The position numbers were made by a program, and so were the translations under genes. A stretch of 64,000 nucleotides of DNA from a bacterium (GTDB taxonomy: Bacteria > Electryoneota > Electryoneia > Electryoneales > Electryoneaceae): assembly GCA_020444425.1 (NCBI GenBank), contig JAHLLB010000008.1, positions 58,842-122,841 on the forward strand, given 5' to 3'. This document shows, in pieces, positions 1-7,918 of this stretch. How positions within the stretch are numbered: position 1 is the first letter of the stretch; each line of letters opens with the position of its first letter. Below the pieces are notes generated by a model. The model was not told the DNA's origin. It saw nothing but the letters and a program-made list of their open reading frames with translations, and did no database searches.

Positions 1-161
1 CAACCCTGGAGAAGTTTTTGAAGGGAGTTGAGTACATCCATGAAAACCCTGTGAAGAATGGTTTTGTGGAGAATCCGATTTTCTACAAATGGTCCAGCGC
101 CAAGTTTTGGTTGAAAGGGACTCCTCAACCGTTAAAGATGGATGTTCCTGATTGGATGTGA
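1..161 (+). CDS. REP-associated tyrosine transposase (RAYT, Y1_Tnp/IS200-like), C-terminal fragment
   Basis: The open frame entering from the left edge and ending at TGA 159-161 encodes about 52 residues with YIHENPVKNGF and, shortly after, YKWSSAKFW. This matches the C-terminal signature of the REP-associated tyrosine transposase family (typically Y-I-H-x-N-P-V-K-x-G followed by W-S-S). These are single-domain HUH-type nucleases that act on REP hairpins. The catalytic HUH and Tyr residues lie outside the window, so integrity cannot be judged. Codon choice is more A+T-rich than in the neighbouring sugar genes, consistent with a mobile element. Two REP-like hairpins follow the stop codon immediately, the arrangement expected of a RAYT locus. 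Confidence 0.8.
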   Translation, partial: TLEKFLKGVEYIHENPVKNGFVENPIFYKWSSAKFWLKGTPQPLKMDVPDWM

Positions 162-173
162 GTGAATGAGGCT

Positions 174-254
174 CATCCCGGGCTGAAGCCCGAGGGCATG
201 GGTACGGTGGTGACTTGGACGGTGGCTGATCCCGGGCTGAAGCCCGAGGGCATG
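174..254 (+). repeat. Two direct REP-like hairpins, CGGGCT stem type
   Basis: Two copies (174-200 and 228-254) of a hairpin with core GGGCTGAAGCCC, each preceded by GAT or CAT and ending in GGGCATG. They lie just 3' of the transposase fragment. The rest of the gap to the next gene (255-581) shows no gene I can support. Confidence 0.8.
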
Positions 255-581
255 ATTTTCTCATGAGATAACAGGCTTCATAAGAGAAAGTTTGCTCAAG
301 CATGTAGTATGAAGGCGAAGAAGGCGCGCCGGTCCGCTCAGCGCGGATGTCTACACCGAACTGTTCCGCCGTGGCGACGAACCCCCGATGGGGAGGTAGC
401 GTTGCGGTGTTAGTCATGTCTCAGGAGGACGAACTACCCCGGCGGTTGGTTGTGTCTATCGCTCCAGCGCCCTACATTCCCCGGTCCCTTGCCGTCGAGA
501 CGTGGATTTCGTGTCGCGAAACCGCGTTGGCGCGGACGGCAAACCTTTTGCATCAACCCTCAGCCAGTTGAGACATCACTG

Positions 582-1997
582 ATGAAGATGGTCGCCGATG
601 TCAGCACCGGTGCGCGGGCCACGGCCAGCGGCGCATCGTTCGCTGCTCCCTTTCAAGCCGGTGCCGCCGTGCTTTCGACACATGCGAAAACCCTGAAGGA
701 ACGGATCGAAGCCCACACCGCCCGGGTTGGCATCATTGGCATGGGCTACGTCGGCTATCCGATGGCCGAAATCACCGCCGACGCCGGTTTTCACGTTACC
801 GGTATCGAGGTTGACAGCCGTCGTGTGGATCAGATCAACCGTGGCGAAAGCTACATCCAGGACGTGCCCGCCGAAGCCGCGAAGAAGCATGTGGACGCCG
901 GCAAGCTGGACGCGACCACTGACTACGCCATCGTGCGCGAGCTGGACGTTGTCCTGATTACTGTCCCGACGCCGCTGGTCAAGACCGGCGACCCGGACCT
1001 CAGCTTCGTGGTCAGCGCGCTTGACGCGATGAAGCCGTACCTGCATTCCGGCATGCTGATCTCGCTGGAATCGACGACGTACCCCGGCACCACTGAAGAC
1101 CTGTTTGTCCCGGCTGTTGAAGAGGCCGGACTGACAATCGGCGACGACATCTTTGTCGCGTTCAGCCCGGAACGCATTGACCCGGGCAACGCCACCCACG
1201 GTCCGAAGAACACGCCGAAGGTTGTTGGTGGAGTGACGGCGTCCTGCACTGAGATCGCGACAGCGTTTTACGGGCAGATCGTGGACAAGCCGGTACCACT
1301 GAGTTCGACCACCGCCGCGGAAATGGTTAAGCTGTACGAGAACACCTTCCGTGCGATCAACATCGGCCTGGTCAATGAACTCGCGATCATCTGCCACCTG
1401 CTCGAAGTGAACGTGTGGGAGATCATCGACGCGGCCGCGACGAAACCGTTCGGCTTCATGCCGTTTTATCCCGGTCCCGGGCTGGGCGGGCACTGCATCC
1501 CGATTGATCCGAGCTACCTCGCGTGGAAGATGCGGTCAATGGAATACAAGACCCGCTTCATCGACCTCGCGACCGAGATCAACACCGACATGCCGCGCTG
1601 GGTGGTGAACCGTGCGGGTGCGTTGCTGAACGAAGACAAGAAGCCGCTGAACGGCTCGAAGATCATGCTGATCGGGATGGCGTACAAGAACGACATCGAC
1701 GATTTGCGTGAATCGCCGGCGCTGGATGTTTTCATGCTGCTGGAACGCCGGGGCGCGGTGATGAGCTACCATGATCCATACTGCCCGATGGCGAAGATGG
1801 AAGAGAGCGGAGTGGTCGAATCTTCACCGCTGACTCCCGAGACGCTCGCGGAGCAGGATTTGATCATCGTCACCACAGGACACAAAGAAAATGTCGATTA
1901 TGACATGATCATGGAACATGCGTCCGTGGTGTTCGATACACGCAATGTGTTGCGGACGAAAGCGGGTGATGTAAAAGCGAAGGTTGTGTTCCTGTAA
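582..1997 (+). CDS. wbpA: UDP-N-acetylglucosamine 6-dehydrogenase, WbpA-like
   Basis: A 471-residue nucleotide-sugar dehydrogenase that oxidises C6 of UDP-GlcNAc to the uronic acid with two NAD+. The Rossmann motif GIIGMGYVG is at residues 50-58, and the central segment contains KLYENTFRAINI. The catalytic Cys305 lies in PGPGLGGHCIPIDP, and the C-terminal domain has GMAYKNDIDDLRESPA. The KPFGFMPFYPGPGLGGH stretch resembles WbpA-type enzymes more than UDP-glucose dehydrogenase. I chose ATG 582 because upstream sequence in this frame reads as Arg/Pro-rich filler; even so there is an N-terminal extension of about 45 residues before the Rossmann fold. It opens the polysaccharide block and supplies the first step for the WbpB/E/D/I homologues downstream. 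Strict substrate (GlcNAc versus Glc) is inferred. Confidence 0.88.
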   Translation: MKMVADVSTGARATASGASFAAPFQAGAAVLSTHAKTLKERIEAHTARVGIIGMGYVGYPMAEITADAGFHVTGIEVDSRRVDQINRGESYIQDVPAEAAKKHVDAGKLDATTDYAIVRELDVVLITVPTPLVKTGDPDLSFVVSALDAMKPYLHSGMLISLESTTYPGTTEDLFVPAVEEAGLTIGDDIFVAFSPERIDPGNATHGPKNTPKVVGGVTASCTEIATAFYGQIVDKPVPLSSTTAAEMVKLYENTFRAINIGLVNELAIICHLLEVNVWEIIDAAATKPFGFMPFYPGPGLGGHCIPIDPSYLAWKMRSMEYKTRFIDLATEINTDMPRWVVNRAGALLNEDKKPLNGSKIMLIGMAYKNDIDDLRESPALDVFMLLERRGAVMSYHDPYCPMAKMEESGVVESSPLTPETLAEQDLIIVTTGHKENVDYDMIMEHASVVFDTRNVLRTKAGDVKAKVVFL

Positions 1998-2010
1998 ACT
2001 GGGGCGATTG

Positions 2011-2079
2011 GCTGTAGGCTATAGGTTATAGGTTATAGCTTGACGGACGGATATTCCACGACATGAATGTCGTGGGCAT
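2011..2079 (+). repeat. Low-complexity GGCTATAGG run plus one REP-like hairpin
   Basis: The gap after wbpA begins with iterations of a ggctata/ggttata word (2011-2040). It then carries a REP-like hairpin at 2049-2079 with GGAT flank, stem CCACGACAT/ATGTCGTGG and trailing GGGCAT, the same stem as in the 6.2-kb array. Confidence 0.8.
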
Positions 2080-2160
2080 AAAGATAAAGATGGATCGAAG
2101 TATGCGATTGCCACGGTCGGCATACTGTGGCGGCATGGGGAAGACCAACAACAACGGCTG

Positions 2161-3207
2161 ATGACCAGCGAAGCCAACACGTCTGCTTCACAACCATCCG
2201 CGCCGGTGCTTGTCACCGGCAGTGCCGGATTCATCGGCTACCACGTTTCGCGCCAGTTGCTGGAAGCGGGACGGGCGGTTGTTGGCATTGATAACCTGAA
2301 TCCGTATTACGACGTCGCGCTGAAGGAAGCCCGGATCGCCGAACTGGAGAAGCTTGACGGCTTCACGTTCGTTAAGGGCGACCTGCGGGATGCCGATACG
2401 GTAAACGGGTTGTTCGACGAACACAACTTCCGGCGTGTGATCCACCTCGCCGCCCAGCCGGGTGTGCGCTATTCGATTGAAAACCCGCAGGCGTACATTG
2501 ACGCCAACGTGATTGGTTTCTTCAACGTGCTCGAGGCGTGCCGGCAGACGAAGGTTGATCACCTGGTGTTCGCGTCGTCGAGCTCGGTGTACGGGATGAA
2601 CACGAAGATGCCGTTCACGGTGCACGATAACGTCGATCACCCGATCAGCCTGTATGCCGCGACGAAGAAATCGAACGAGCTGATTGCGCATTCGTACGCG
2701 CATCTGTTCCGGCTGCCGGTGACCGGATTGCGGTACTTCACGGTCTACGGTCCGTGGGGACGGCCGGACATGGCGCCGGTAAAATTCTGCCGCGCGATTC
2801 AGAACGGCGAACCGCTCAGTTTGTACAACCACGGCGACATGGAACGGGACTTCACCTACGTGGACGATATCGCCGCTGGAACGGTCGCCGCACTCGATCA
2901 CATTCCGTCACCAAACCTCGCATGGAATGGTGACGACCCGGACCCGGGCTCCAGTCCGGCTCCCTATCGGGTGTACAATATTGGCGCGGGGAGACCGGTC
3001 AATTTGCGGCGATTCCTCGAGCTGATTGAAGAATCGATGGGCAAGAAGACCGAAGTAAAGTTGGTGCCGATGCAGCCCGGAGACGTCAAATCGACCTTCG
3101 CGGATGTGGAGGACCTGAAGCGCGATGTCGGCTATTCGCCGGGAATTACGCTGGAGGAAGGCATCCCCGGATTCGTCGAATGGTTCAAGAATTTCTACGG
3201 AGAGTAG
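2161..3207 (+). CDS. UDP-glucuronate 4-epimerase-like SDR (CapI family)
   Basis: A 348-residue extended SDR that interconverts the C4 configuration of a UDP-hexuronic acid (UDP-GlcA to UDP-GalA in characterised CapI/GAE relatives). It has TGSAGFIGY at residues 19-27 and the active-site pair Tyr165/Lys169 in YAATKK, with SSSSVYG before it. The stretches NLNPYYDVALKEARI, LRYFTVYGPWGRPDMA and MERDFTYVDDI are typical of UDP-GlcA 4-epimerases. The start at ATG 2161 leaves a short Ser/Pro-rich lead before the fold; no clear Shine-Dalgarno is seen. It would feed the same polymer as the C5-epimerase homologue at 9116. The family assignment is strong; the exact substrate (GlcA versus GlcNAcA) cannot be decided from sequence. 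Confidence 0.85.
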   Translation: MTSEANTSASQPSAPVLVTGSAGFIGYHVSRQLLEAGRAVVGIDNLNPYYDVALKEARIAELEKLDGFTFVKGDLRDADTVNGLFDEHNFRRVIHLAAQPGVRYSIENPQAYIDANVIGFFNVLEACRQTKVDHLVFASSSSVYGMNTKMPFTVHDNVDHPISLYAATKKSNELIAHSYAHLFRLPVTGLRYFTVYGPWGRPDMAPVKFCRAIQNGEPLSLYNHGDMERDFTYVDDIAAGTVAALDHIPSPNLAWNGDDPDPGSSPAPYRVYNIGAGRPVNLRRFLELIEESMGKKTEVKLVPMQPGDVKSTFADVEDLKRDVGYSPGITLEEGIPGFVEWFKNFYGE

Positions 3208-3436
3208 GCGAGCGGTTTGTCTCGCGGCGGATACTGCGCACGGCATAGATAATAGTTATACTTGGTAAGTTTGGTTGGAAGTACGGCAGCACAGGGGGAA
3301 GAACTCCCCTGCGATTAAGAGTAGATTTTTTCAGCTGAGCAACCTATTTTTGCGTCAATGGTTGGGTCGGTATTCCAGGACGGTTGTCCAGAACCTGTAT
3401 ACGCTCTCCATGACCCGTCGGAACGAGGAGCGAGAG

Positions 3437-3994
3437 ATGAAAAAGTTGGCCTGGTTGGTGCTTGCGTTGATGATGGTCTTTTCCGTGCAACATGCGGAAG
3501 CAACCGTGATCGAGTTTGGCGGAGGCACAGGCTTCGAAAACCGTGGTGGGGATGTCTGGTCTGGGGACGAAAGCCAGGAAGGTTTCTACCAGTATGATTT
3601 TCGTCCGCACTTTGCCATTTTCCTGAACCACAACACGACGTTGGGCGCATATTTCAACCTCAACGTTGAAGATTACGCCAACTACAGCTTGTTCGAGATC
3701 GAGCTCGGTCCGCGCATTGGCTATTACTTCAAGCAGTATGGCCCGGGATACCCCTATGTGCAGGCGCGTGTTTCGTTGGGCGGACTGTTTTACGACACAG
3801 CCAGCCGCGGCAGCTTCAATGAGACCCATATCGCCACTGAACTCGGCGGTGGGTACATGTATCTGCTGAACCAGAACGTTGGCGTGACCGGCGGCCTCTA
3901 CTACGAGCTGCACTTTTACGACAAGTATGAGGATGAGTGGGTCTCCGGCAACAAGTTCGGTCTCCAGCTCGGCGTTCGGATCTTCGTCTACTAG
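3437..3994 (+). CDS. Outer-membrane beta-barrel protein, small
   Basis: A 185-residue protein starting MKKLAWLVLALMMVFS with a clear signal peptide that ends near AEA at residues 20-22. It starts at ATG 3437 behind the strong ribosome site GAGGAGCGAGAG. The mature part alternates aromatic and polar residues (YYFKQYGPGYPYVQARVS, GGGYMYLLNQNVGVTGGLYY) and ends in LGVRIFVY with a terminal aromatic residue, the classic beta-signal of Bam-inserted barrels. This suggests an eight-stranded OmpA/OmpX-type barrel. Its place between polysaccharide genes hints at an envelope role, but nothing in the sequence gives a ligand. A strong terminator follows it. Confidence 0.75.
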   Translation: MKKLAWLVLALMMVFSVQHAEATVIEFGGGTGFENRGGDVWSGDESQEGFYQYDFRPHFAIFLNHNTTLGAYFNLNVEDYANYSLFEIELGPRIGYYFKQYGPGYPYVQARVSLGGLFYDTASRGSFNETHIATELGGGYMYLLNQNVGVTGGLYYELHFYDKYEDEWVSGNKFGLQLGVRIFVY

Positions 3995-4036
3995 TCGTAA
4001 TGATCCGGCCCATCCGGATTCGTTTGATTGCTATCT

Positions 4037-4068
4037 GCGGCTGCCAGCTTTGGCAGCCGCTTTCTCTC
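4037..4068 (+). terminator. Rho-independent terminator after the beta-barrel gene
   Basis: A perfect 10-bp stem GCGGCTGCCA (4037-4046) pairs with TGGCAGCCGC (4051-4060) across a 4-nt loop and is followed by TTTCTCTCT. It lies 43 nt after the stop of the beta-barrel gene. The remaining gap to 4288 shows no gene. Confidence 0.8.
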
Positions 4069-4287
4069 TGAAATCTACCGGTCACGGTGAATGCAGAATT
4101 CACCAAAGTCCGTTCAGATTGCGACAGTTACGGAACCGGGCTCCTGATACCGGAGCTTGACACCGGAGAGCGAATAACGTAGAGTCTGCTTCGCTGGTTT
4201 TCGACAGTCGTATCCAGGGGTCCGTAGGGGGACTTACCTCGATTTCACCGTTTTTTCCCAAACGGGATCAACCGAAGGACATTTCGC

Positions 4288-5952
4288 ATGAGCAGCAAAG
4301 TCGCTGTGCTGGGCATGGGCTACTGGGGCAAGAACCTTGTCCGCAATTTTCACAATCTTGGCGCGCTGAAGACGGTCTGTGATGCTGACCCGTCCCGCGA
4401 AGAAGCCGTCACCAGCCAGTATCCGGGTGTCGGTTTTACCATTGACATGCGCGCCGTGCTGGACGATAACGACGTCAAGGCGGTCGCCATCGCGACGCCG
4501 GCAGTGACCCACTACGACGTCGTCCGCACCGCCCTCGAAGCGGGCAAGGACGTATTCGTCGAAAAGCCGCTCGCGTTGACGGAAAAAGACGGCCGCGCGT
4601 TGGTCGACCTCGCCGCCAAGCTGGGTCGCGTGCTGATGGTTGGCCACATTCTGCAGTACCATCCGGCTGTGCGCAAACTGAAGGAACTGGTCCATTCCGG
4701 CGAACTGGGCCGCATTCAGTACATCTATTCCAACCGTCTGTCCATCGGCAAGATCCGCACCGAGGAGAATATCCTCTGGAGCTTCGCGCCACATGATATC
4801 AGCGTCATCCTCAGCTTGCTGAACACCGAACCGGAATACGTTTCCTGCCACGGCAAGGCGCACCTGACGCATGACGTCGCCGATTCGACCCTGTCCGTCT
4901 TCAGTTTCCCGAACAACGTGCAGGCGCACATTCACGTCAGCTGGCTGCATCCGTTCAAGGAACAGCGCCTGGTGGTTGTCGGCAGCGAAAAGATGGCCGT
5001 CTTCGAGGATACGTCCGCCGACAAGCTGGTGACCTATCCGCACAAGGTGACGTGGGAAAACCAGATGCCGACCGCGCACAAGGCGGAGAAGGAAGTCGTG
5101 GAGGTGCCGCAGGAAGAGCCGCTGAAGAACGAGTGCCAGGCGTTCCTCGACGCCGTCGACAGCCGCAAGCCACCGATCAGCGACGCGCAGGAAGGGTTGA
5201 ACGTCCTCCGCATGCTGAACTACTGCCAGGACAGCCTCGAGCAGAACGGTAAGACGATCGCGGTCAGCCGTGAACCGGCCAGGACGGACGAAAAGCCATG
5301 GTTCGCGCACCCGACCGCCGTGGTTGACCAGCCGTGCGAAATCGGCGAAGGCACCAAGATCTGGCACTTCGGGCACGTGATGAAGAACGCGAAGATCGGC
5401 AAGAAGTGCGTCTTCGGCCAGAACGTCAACATCGACAGCAATGTCGTCGTCGGCAACAACGTCAAGGTGCAGAACAACGTCAGCCTGTACACCGGCCTCG
5501 TTATCGAAGATGATGTCTTCCTCGGCCCGAGCTGCGTGCTGACCAATGTGACCAACCCACGCTCGCAGGTGCTGCGGCACAGCCTGTATGAAAAGACGAT
5601 CCTGCGTCGCGGCTGTTCCATCGGCGCGAACGCAACCGTGGTCTGCGGCATTGAGGTCGGACGCTACGCGTTTGTCGGCGCCGGTGCGGTGGTGACCGCG
5701 AATGTGCCGGATTATGCGTTGATGATCGGCGTCCCGGCGAAACAGAAGGGCTGGGTCAGCCGGCACGGGCTGCCGTTGCGCGATCCGGACAAGGACGGTA
5801 TCTACACCTGCCCGGAAAGCGGCCTGCGGTACAAGGAAGAGGATGGCACGTTGCGCTGCCTCGATCTGGACGAAGAGGCCCCGTTGCCGGACCATCTGCG
5901 GGTTGGAGAAAAGTTCTACGACGATATCGTGCATGGTGCGCGGTTGACGTAG
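4288..5952 (+). CDS. WbpB-WbpD fusion: UDP-sugar 3-dehydrogenase plus hexapeptide N-acetyltransferase
   Basis: A 554-residue two-domain protein. Residues 1 to about 325 form a Gfo/Idh/MocA oxidoreductase: GMGYWGKN near residue 9 binds the nucleotide and EKP is at 92-94. Residues about 336-515 form a left-handed beta-helix acetyltransferase with hexapeptide repeats (IGEGTKIWHFGHV, IGKKCVFGQNVNID, VGNNVKVQNNVSLY). It ends in WVSRHGLPL and TCPESGLRYKEEDG, as in WbpD-like proteins. In the ManNAc3NAcA pathway WbpB makes the 3-keto sugar, WbpE aminates it and WbpD acetylates the amine. Here steps one and three sit on one polypeptide while WbpE is encoded separately at 7919. ATG 4288 is preceded by GAAGGA at good spacing. 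Confidence 0.88.
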   Translation: MSSKVAVLGMGYWGKNLVRNFHNLGALKTVCDADPSREEAVTSQYPGVGFTIDMRAVLDDNDVKAVAIATPAVTHYDVVRTALEAGKDVFVEKPLALTEKDGRALVDLAAKLGRVLMVGHILQYHPAVRKLKELVHSGELGRIQYIYSNRLSIGKIRTEENILWSFAPHDISVILSLLNTEPEYVSCHGKAHLTHDVADSTLSVFSFPNNVQAHIHVSWLHPFKEQRLVVVGSEKMAVFEDTSADKLVTYPHKVTWENQMPTAHKAEKEVVEVPQEEPLKNECQAFLDAVDSRKPPISDAQEGLNVLRMLNYCQDSLEQNGKTIAVSREPARTDEKPWFAHPTAVVDQPCEIGEGTKIWHFGHVMKNAKIGKKCVFGQNVNIDSNVVVGNNVKVQNNVSLYTGLVIEDDVFLGPSCVLTNVTNPRSQVLRHSLYEKTILRRGCSIGANATVVCGIEVGRYAFVGAGAVVTANVPDYALMIGVPAKQKGWVSRHGLPLRDPDKDGIYTCPESGLRYKEEDGTLRCLDLDEEAPLPDHLRVGEKFYDDIVHGARLT

Positions 5953-6042
5953 GGCGGACTGTTGGCTATGGGCTATAGGCGATGGGTTCCGGGTTTTGGA
6001 GCGCTGAGCTCGAACGTCAAAACAATGACTTGGTCACAGAGT

Positions 6043-6182
6043 CGGAAGAGCCGCGGTAGCGGAGCTCCCGCGGGCATCATGCTCGAATGTCATTACAACG
6101 ATATGCCCTCGGGCTTCAGCCCGGGATTTGCCACCGGTCAAGGAATCACGGCAGCCACGTCCTCGGACTTCAGTCCGGGACT
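6043..6182. repeat. Three REP-like hairpins in mixed orientation
   Basis: At 6043-6077 (+) a hairpin with arms CCGCGG/CCGCGG, inner AGC/GCT and a GGA loop ends in GGCAT. At 6103-6130 (-) is the CGGGCT stem type seen next to the transposase. At 6159-6181 (-) is a CGGACT variant in which both arms have changed together. The preceding 5953-6042 holds only a short ggctata low-complexity run and no gene. Confidence 0.75.
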
Positions 6183-6191
6183 TGAGCGGTC

Positions 6192-6498
6192 GGATAAGCC
6201 ACGACATAAATGTCGTGGGCATGAAATCCGGGGTACTTGAACGGTTGGATAATCCCAGACATGAATGTCTGGGGCATGAAATCCGGGGTACATGAACGGG
6301 TGGATAGGCCACGACATAAATGTCGTGGGCATGAAACCCGGGGTACATGAACGGTCGGATAGGCCACGACATAAATGTCGTGGGCATGAAACCCGGGGTA
6401 CATGAACAGTCGGATCAGCCACGACATAAATGTCGTGGGCATGAAACCCGGGGTACATGAACGGGTGGATAATCCCAGACATGAATGTCTGGGGCATG
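6192..6498 (+). repeat. Tandem array of six REP-like units, period 55 bp
   Basis: GGAT flanks start at 6192, 6247, 6302, 6357, 6412 and 6467, an exact 55-bp step. Each unit is GGAT-N3, a hairpin, GGCATGAAA(C/T)CCGGGGTAC and a short spacer. The hairpin is of two kinds. Four units carry CCACGACATAAATGTCGTGG (6192, 6302, 6357, 6412) and two carry the CCCAGACAT/ATGTCTGGG stem (6247, 6467). Between hairpins the units are nearly identical. Because 55 is not a multiple of 3, long spurious ORFs appear in several frames. Confidence 0.9.
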
Positions 6499-6533
6499 GC
6501 TGAGAGACAACCAAGTACCATTTACCGACAACC

Positions 6534-6684
6534 ATCTACCGACAACCGACAACCGACAACCGAGTACCGTTTACCGATAACCGAAAACCGGAATCCGGTA
6601 ACCAGACACCGGATAGTTTTTCTTCAGAGCACTGATAACTGATAACTGATAACTGATAACTGACGACTGACGACTGACCACTGT
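6534..6684 (+). repeat. Low-complexity strings (CCGACAA, ACTGATA, CTGACGA words)
   Basis: Three successive short-word runs lie between the REP array and the next gene: iterations of accgacaacc, then actgataactgata, then ctgacgactgacg. There is no coding potential. The same kind of string, with different words, follows many other genes in the window. Confidence 0.8.
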
Positions 6685-6688
6685 CTTC

Positions 6689-7750
6689 ATGAAAATTCTG
6701 ACCGCCATCGGGGCACGACCGCAGTTCGTGAAAACCGCGATCCTCAGCGAGGAGCTGAAGAAGCGCGGCGTGGAGGAGATTCTCGTCCACAGCGGCCAAC
6801 ATTACGACGACCTGATGTCGGACGTTTTCTTCCGCGAACTGGGTATTCCGGAGGTCGCGGTCAATTACGAAGTCGGGTCGGGGTCGCACGGCGTCCAGAC
6901 GGGAAAGATGCTGGCGAAATTCGAGCAGTCGCTGCTGGAGTTCAAGCCGGCCGCGATGCTGGTACACGGCGACACGAACTCCACCTTGGCGGCGGCGCTG
7001 GCGGCAGCGAAACTGGAAATCCCGGTGGTGCATAACGAAGCCGGGCTGCGCTCGTACAACCGTTCGATGCCGGAAGAGCACAACCGGGTGTTGACCGATC
7101 ATTGTTCGGACACACTCTTCTGCCCGACGCAGGTCGCGGTCGACAACCTGGCGAAGGAAGGCATCACCGCCGGCGTACACCGTGTCGGGGATGTCATGTT
7201 CGACGTCGCAAGGCGTTTCCGTCCAGTGGCGGAGGCCAAATCGGACGCGATGCAACGGTTCGAGCTGACGCGTGGCAAGTTTGTGCTGGTTACGTTGCAC
7301 CGGCCGTACAACGTGGACGATCCGGACCGGATGCGGTTGTTGTTCGATACCATGAGCCGTGTGGACCGGACGTTTGTCTTCCCCGTGCATCCACGCACAC
7401 GTGGCAACCTGGCGGCGTTCGGGATCGACTTCCCGGCGAATGTGCGCAGCATTGATCCGCTCGGCTACCTCGATTTTCTGCAGCTCGAGGCGAACGCCGG
7501 ATTGATCATGACAGACAGCGGCGGCGTGCAAAAGGAAGCATATTTCGCCGGAGTGCCGTGCGTGACCGTCCGCCCCGAAACCGAGTGGGTGGAAACGGTT
7601 AACGCGGGCTGGAACCGGCTGCTGTGGGACAACCTCGAACAGCTTGACGAGATGCTGACAACACGCTGGTGGCCGGAGGAACAGCCGGAGTTGTACGGTG
7701 ATGGCAACGCTTCCGCGAAGATCGCGGAGCTGTTGGCTGGCAAGTACTGA
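6689..7750 (+). CDS. wbpI: UDP-GlcNAc3NAcA 2-epimerase, WbpI/WecB family
   Basis: A 353-residue non-hydrolysing UDP-HexNAc 2-epimerase of the WecB/WbpI family, which inverts C2 through a 2-acetamidoglucal intermediate. It begins MKILTAIGARPQFVK and contains HSGQHYD, VHGDTNST, HNEAGLRS, MPEEHNR, TLHRPYN and, near residue 275, SGGVQKEAYF, which contribute the nucleotide and sugar sites. WecB and WbpI cannot be separated reliably by eye. The flanking WbpB/D fusion and WbpE homologue argue for the WbpI reaction, UDP-GlcNAc3NAcA to UDP-ManNAc3NAcA. The length is typical. Confidence 0.82.
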   Translation: MKILTAIGARPQFVKTAILSEELKKRGVEEILVHSGQHYDDLMSDVFFRELGIPEVAVNYEVGSGSHGVQTGKMLAKFEQSLLEFKPAAMLVHGDTNSTLAAALAAAKLEIPVVHNEAGLRSYNRSMPEEHNRVLTDHCSDTLFCPTQVAVDNLAKEGITAGVHRVGDVMFDVARRFRPVAEAKSDAMQRFELTRGKFVLVTLHRPYNVDDPDRMRLLFDTMSRVDRTFVFPVHPRTRGNLAAFGIDFPANVRSIDPLGYLDFLQLEANAGLIMTDSGGVQKEAYFAGVPCVTVRPETEWVETVNAGWNRLLWDNLEQLDEMLTTRWWPEEQPELYGDGNASAKIAELLAGKY

Positions 7751-7810
7751 AGTACAAAGTCGAAAGTCGTAAGTCGAAAGACGAAAGACGTGAGACTTGA
7801 GATGTGAGAC
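7751..7810 (+). repeat. Low-complexity AAGTCG/GAAAGAC run after the epimerase
   Basis: Immediately after the stop codon the sequence iterates gtcgaaag, gtaagtcg and gacgaaagacg words, then runs into gagacttgagatgtgaga. This is the same class of post-gene low-complexity string as at 6534 and 10222, with another word. Confidence 0.7.
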
Positions 7811-7918
7811 AAAGAACGAAAAAACCTCTTGCTGTTCTGACGCCGGTTGGTTGATGGCGCACGGCAGGAGATCAACGACTAGAGACGTAAACCAAACGCG
7901 GAAGAGTAGGGGGAAAAC

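Noticed and set aside
4234..5934. 566-aa minus-strand ORF
   Set aside because: Antisense to the WbpB-WbpD fusion, whose motifs are unambiguous on the plus strand.
6192..6498. Possible CRISPR array
   Set aside because: Units are contiguous tandem copies with near-identical spacers and internal hairpins; there are no unique spacers and no cas genes.
6034..6535. Three overlapping minus-strand ORFs of 117-127 aa rich in PTTFMSW and VHVPR words
   Set aside because: They are frame-shifted readings of the 55-bp REP-like array; 55 is not a multiple of 3, so each unit is read in a new frame. No ribosome site or family.
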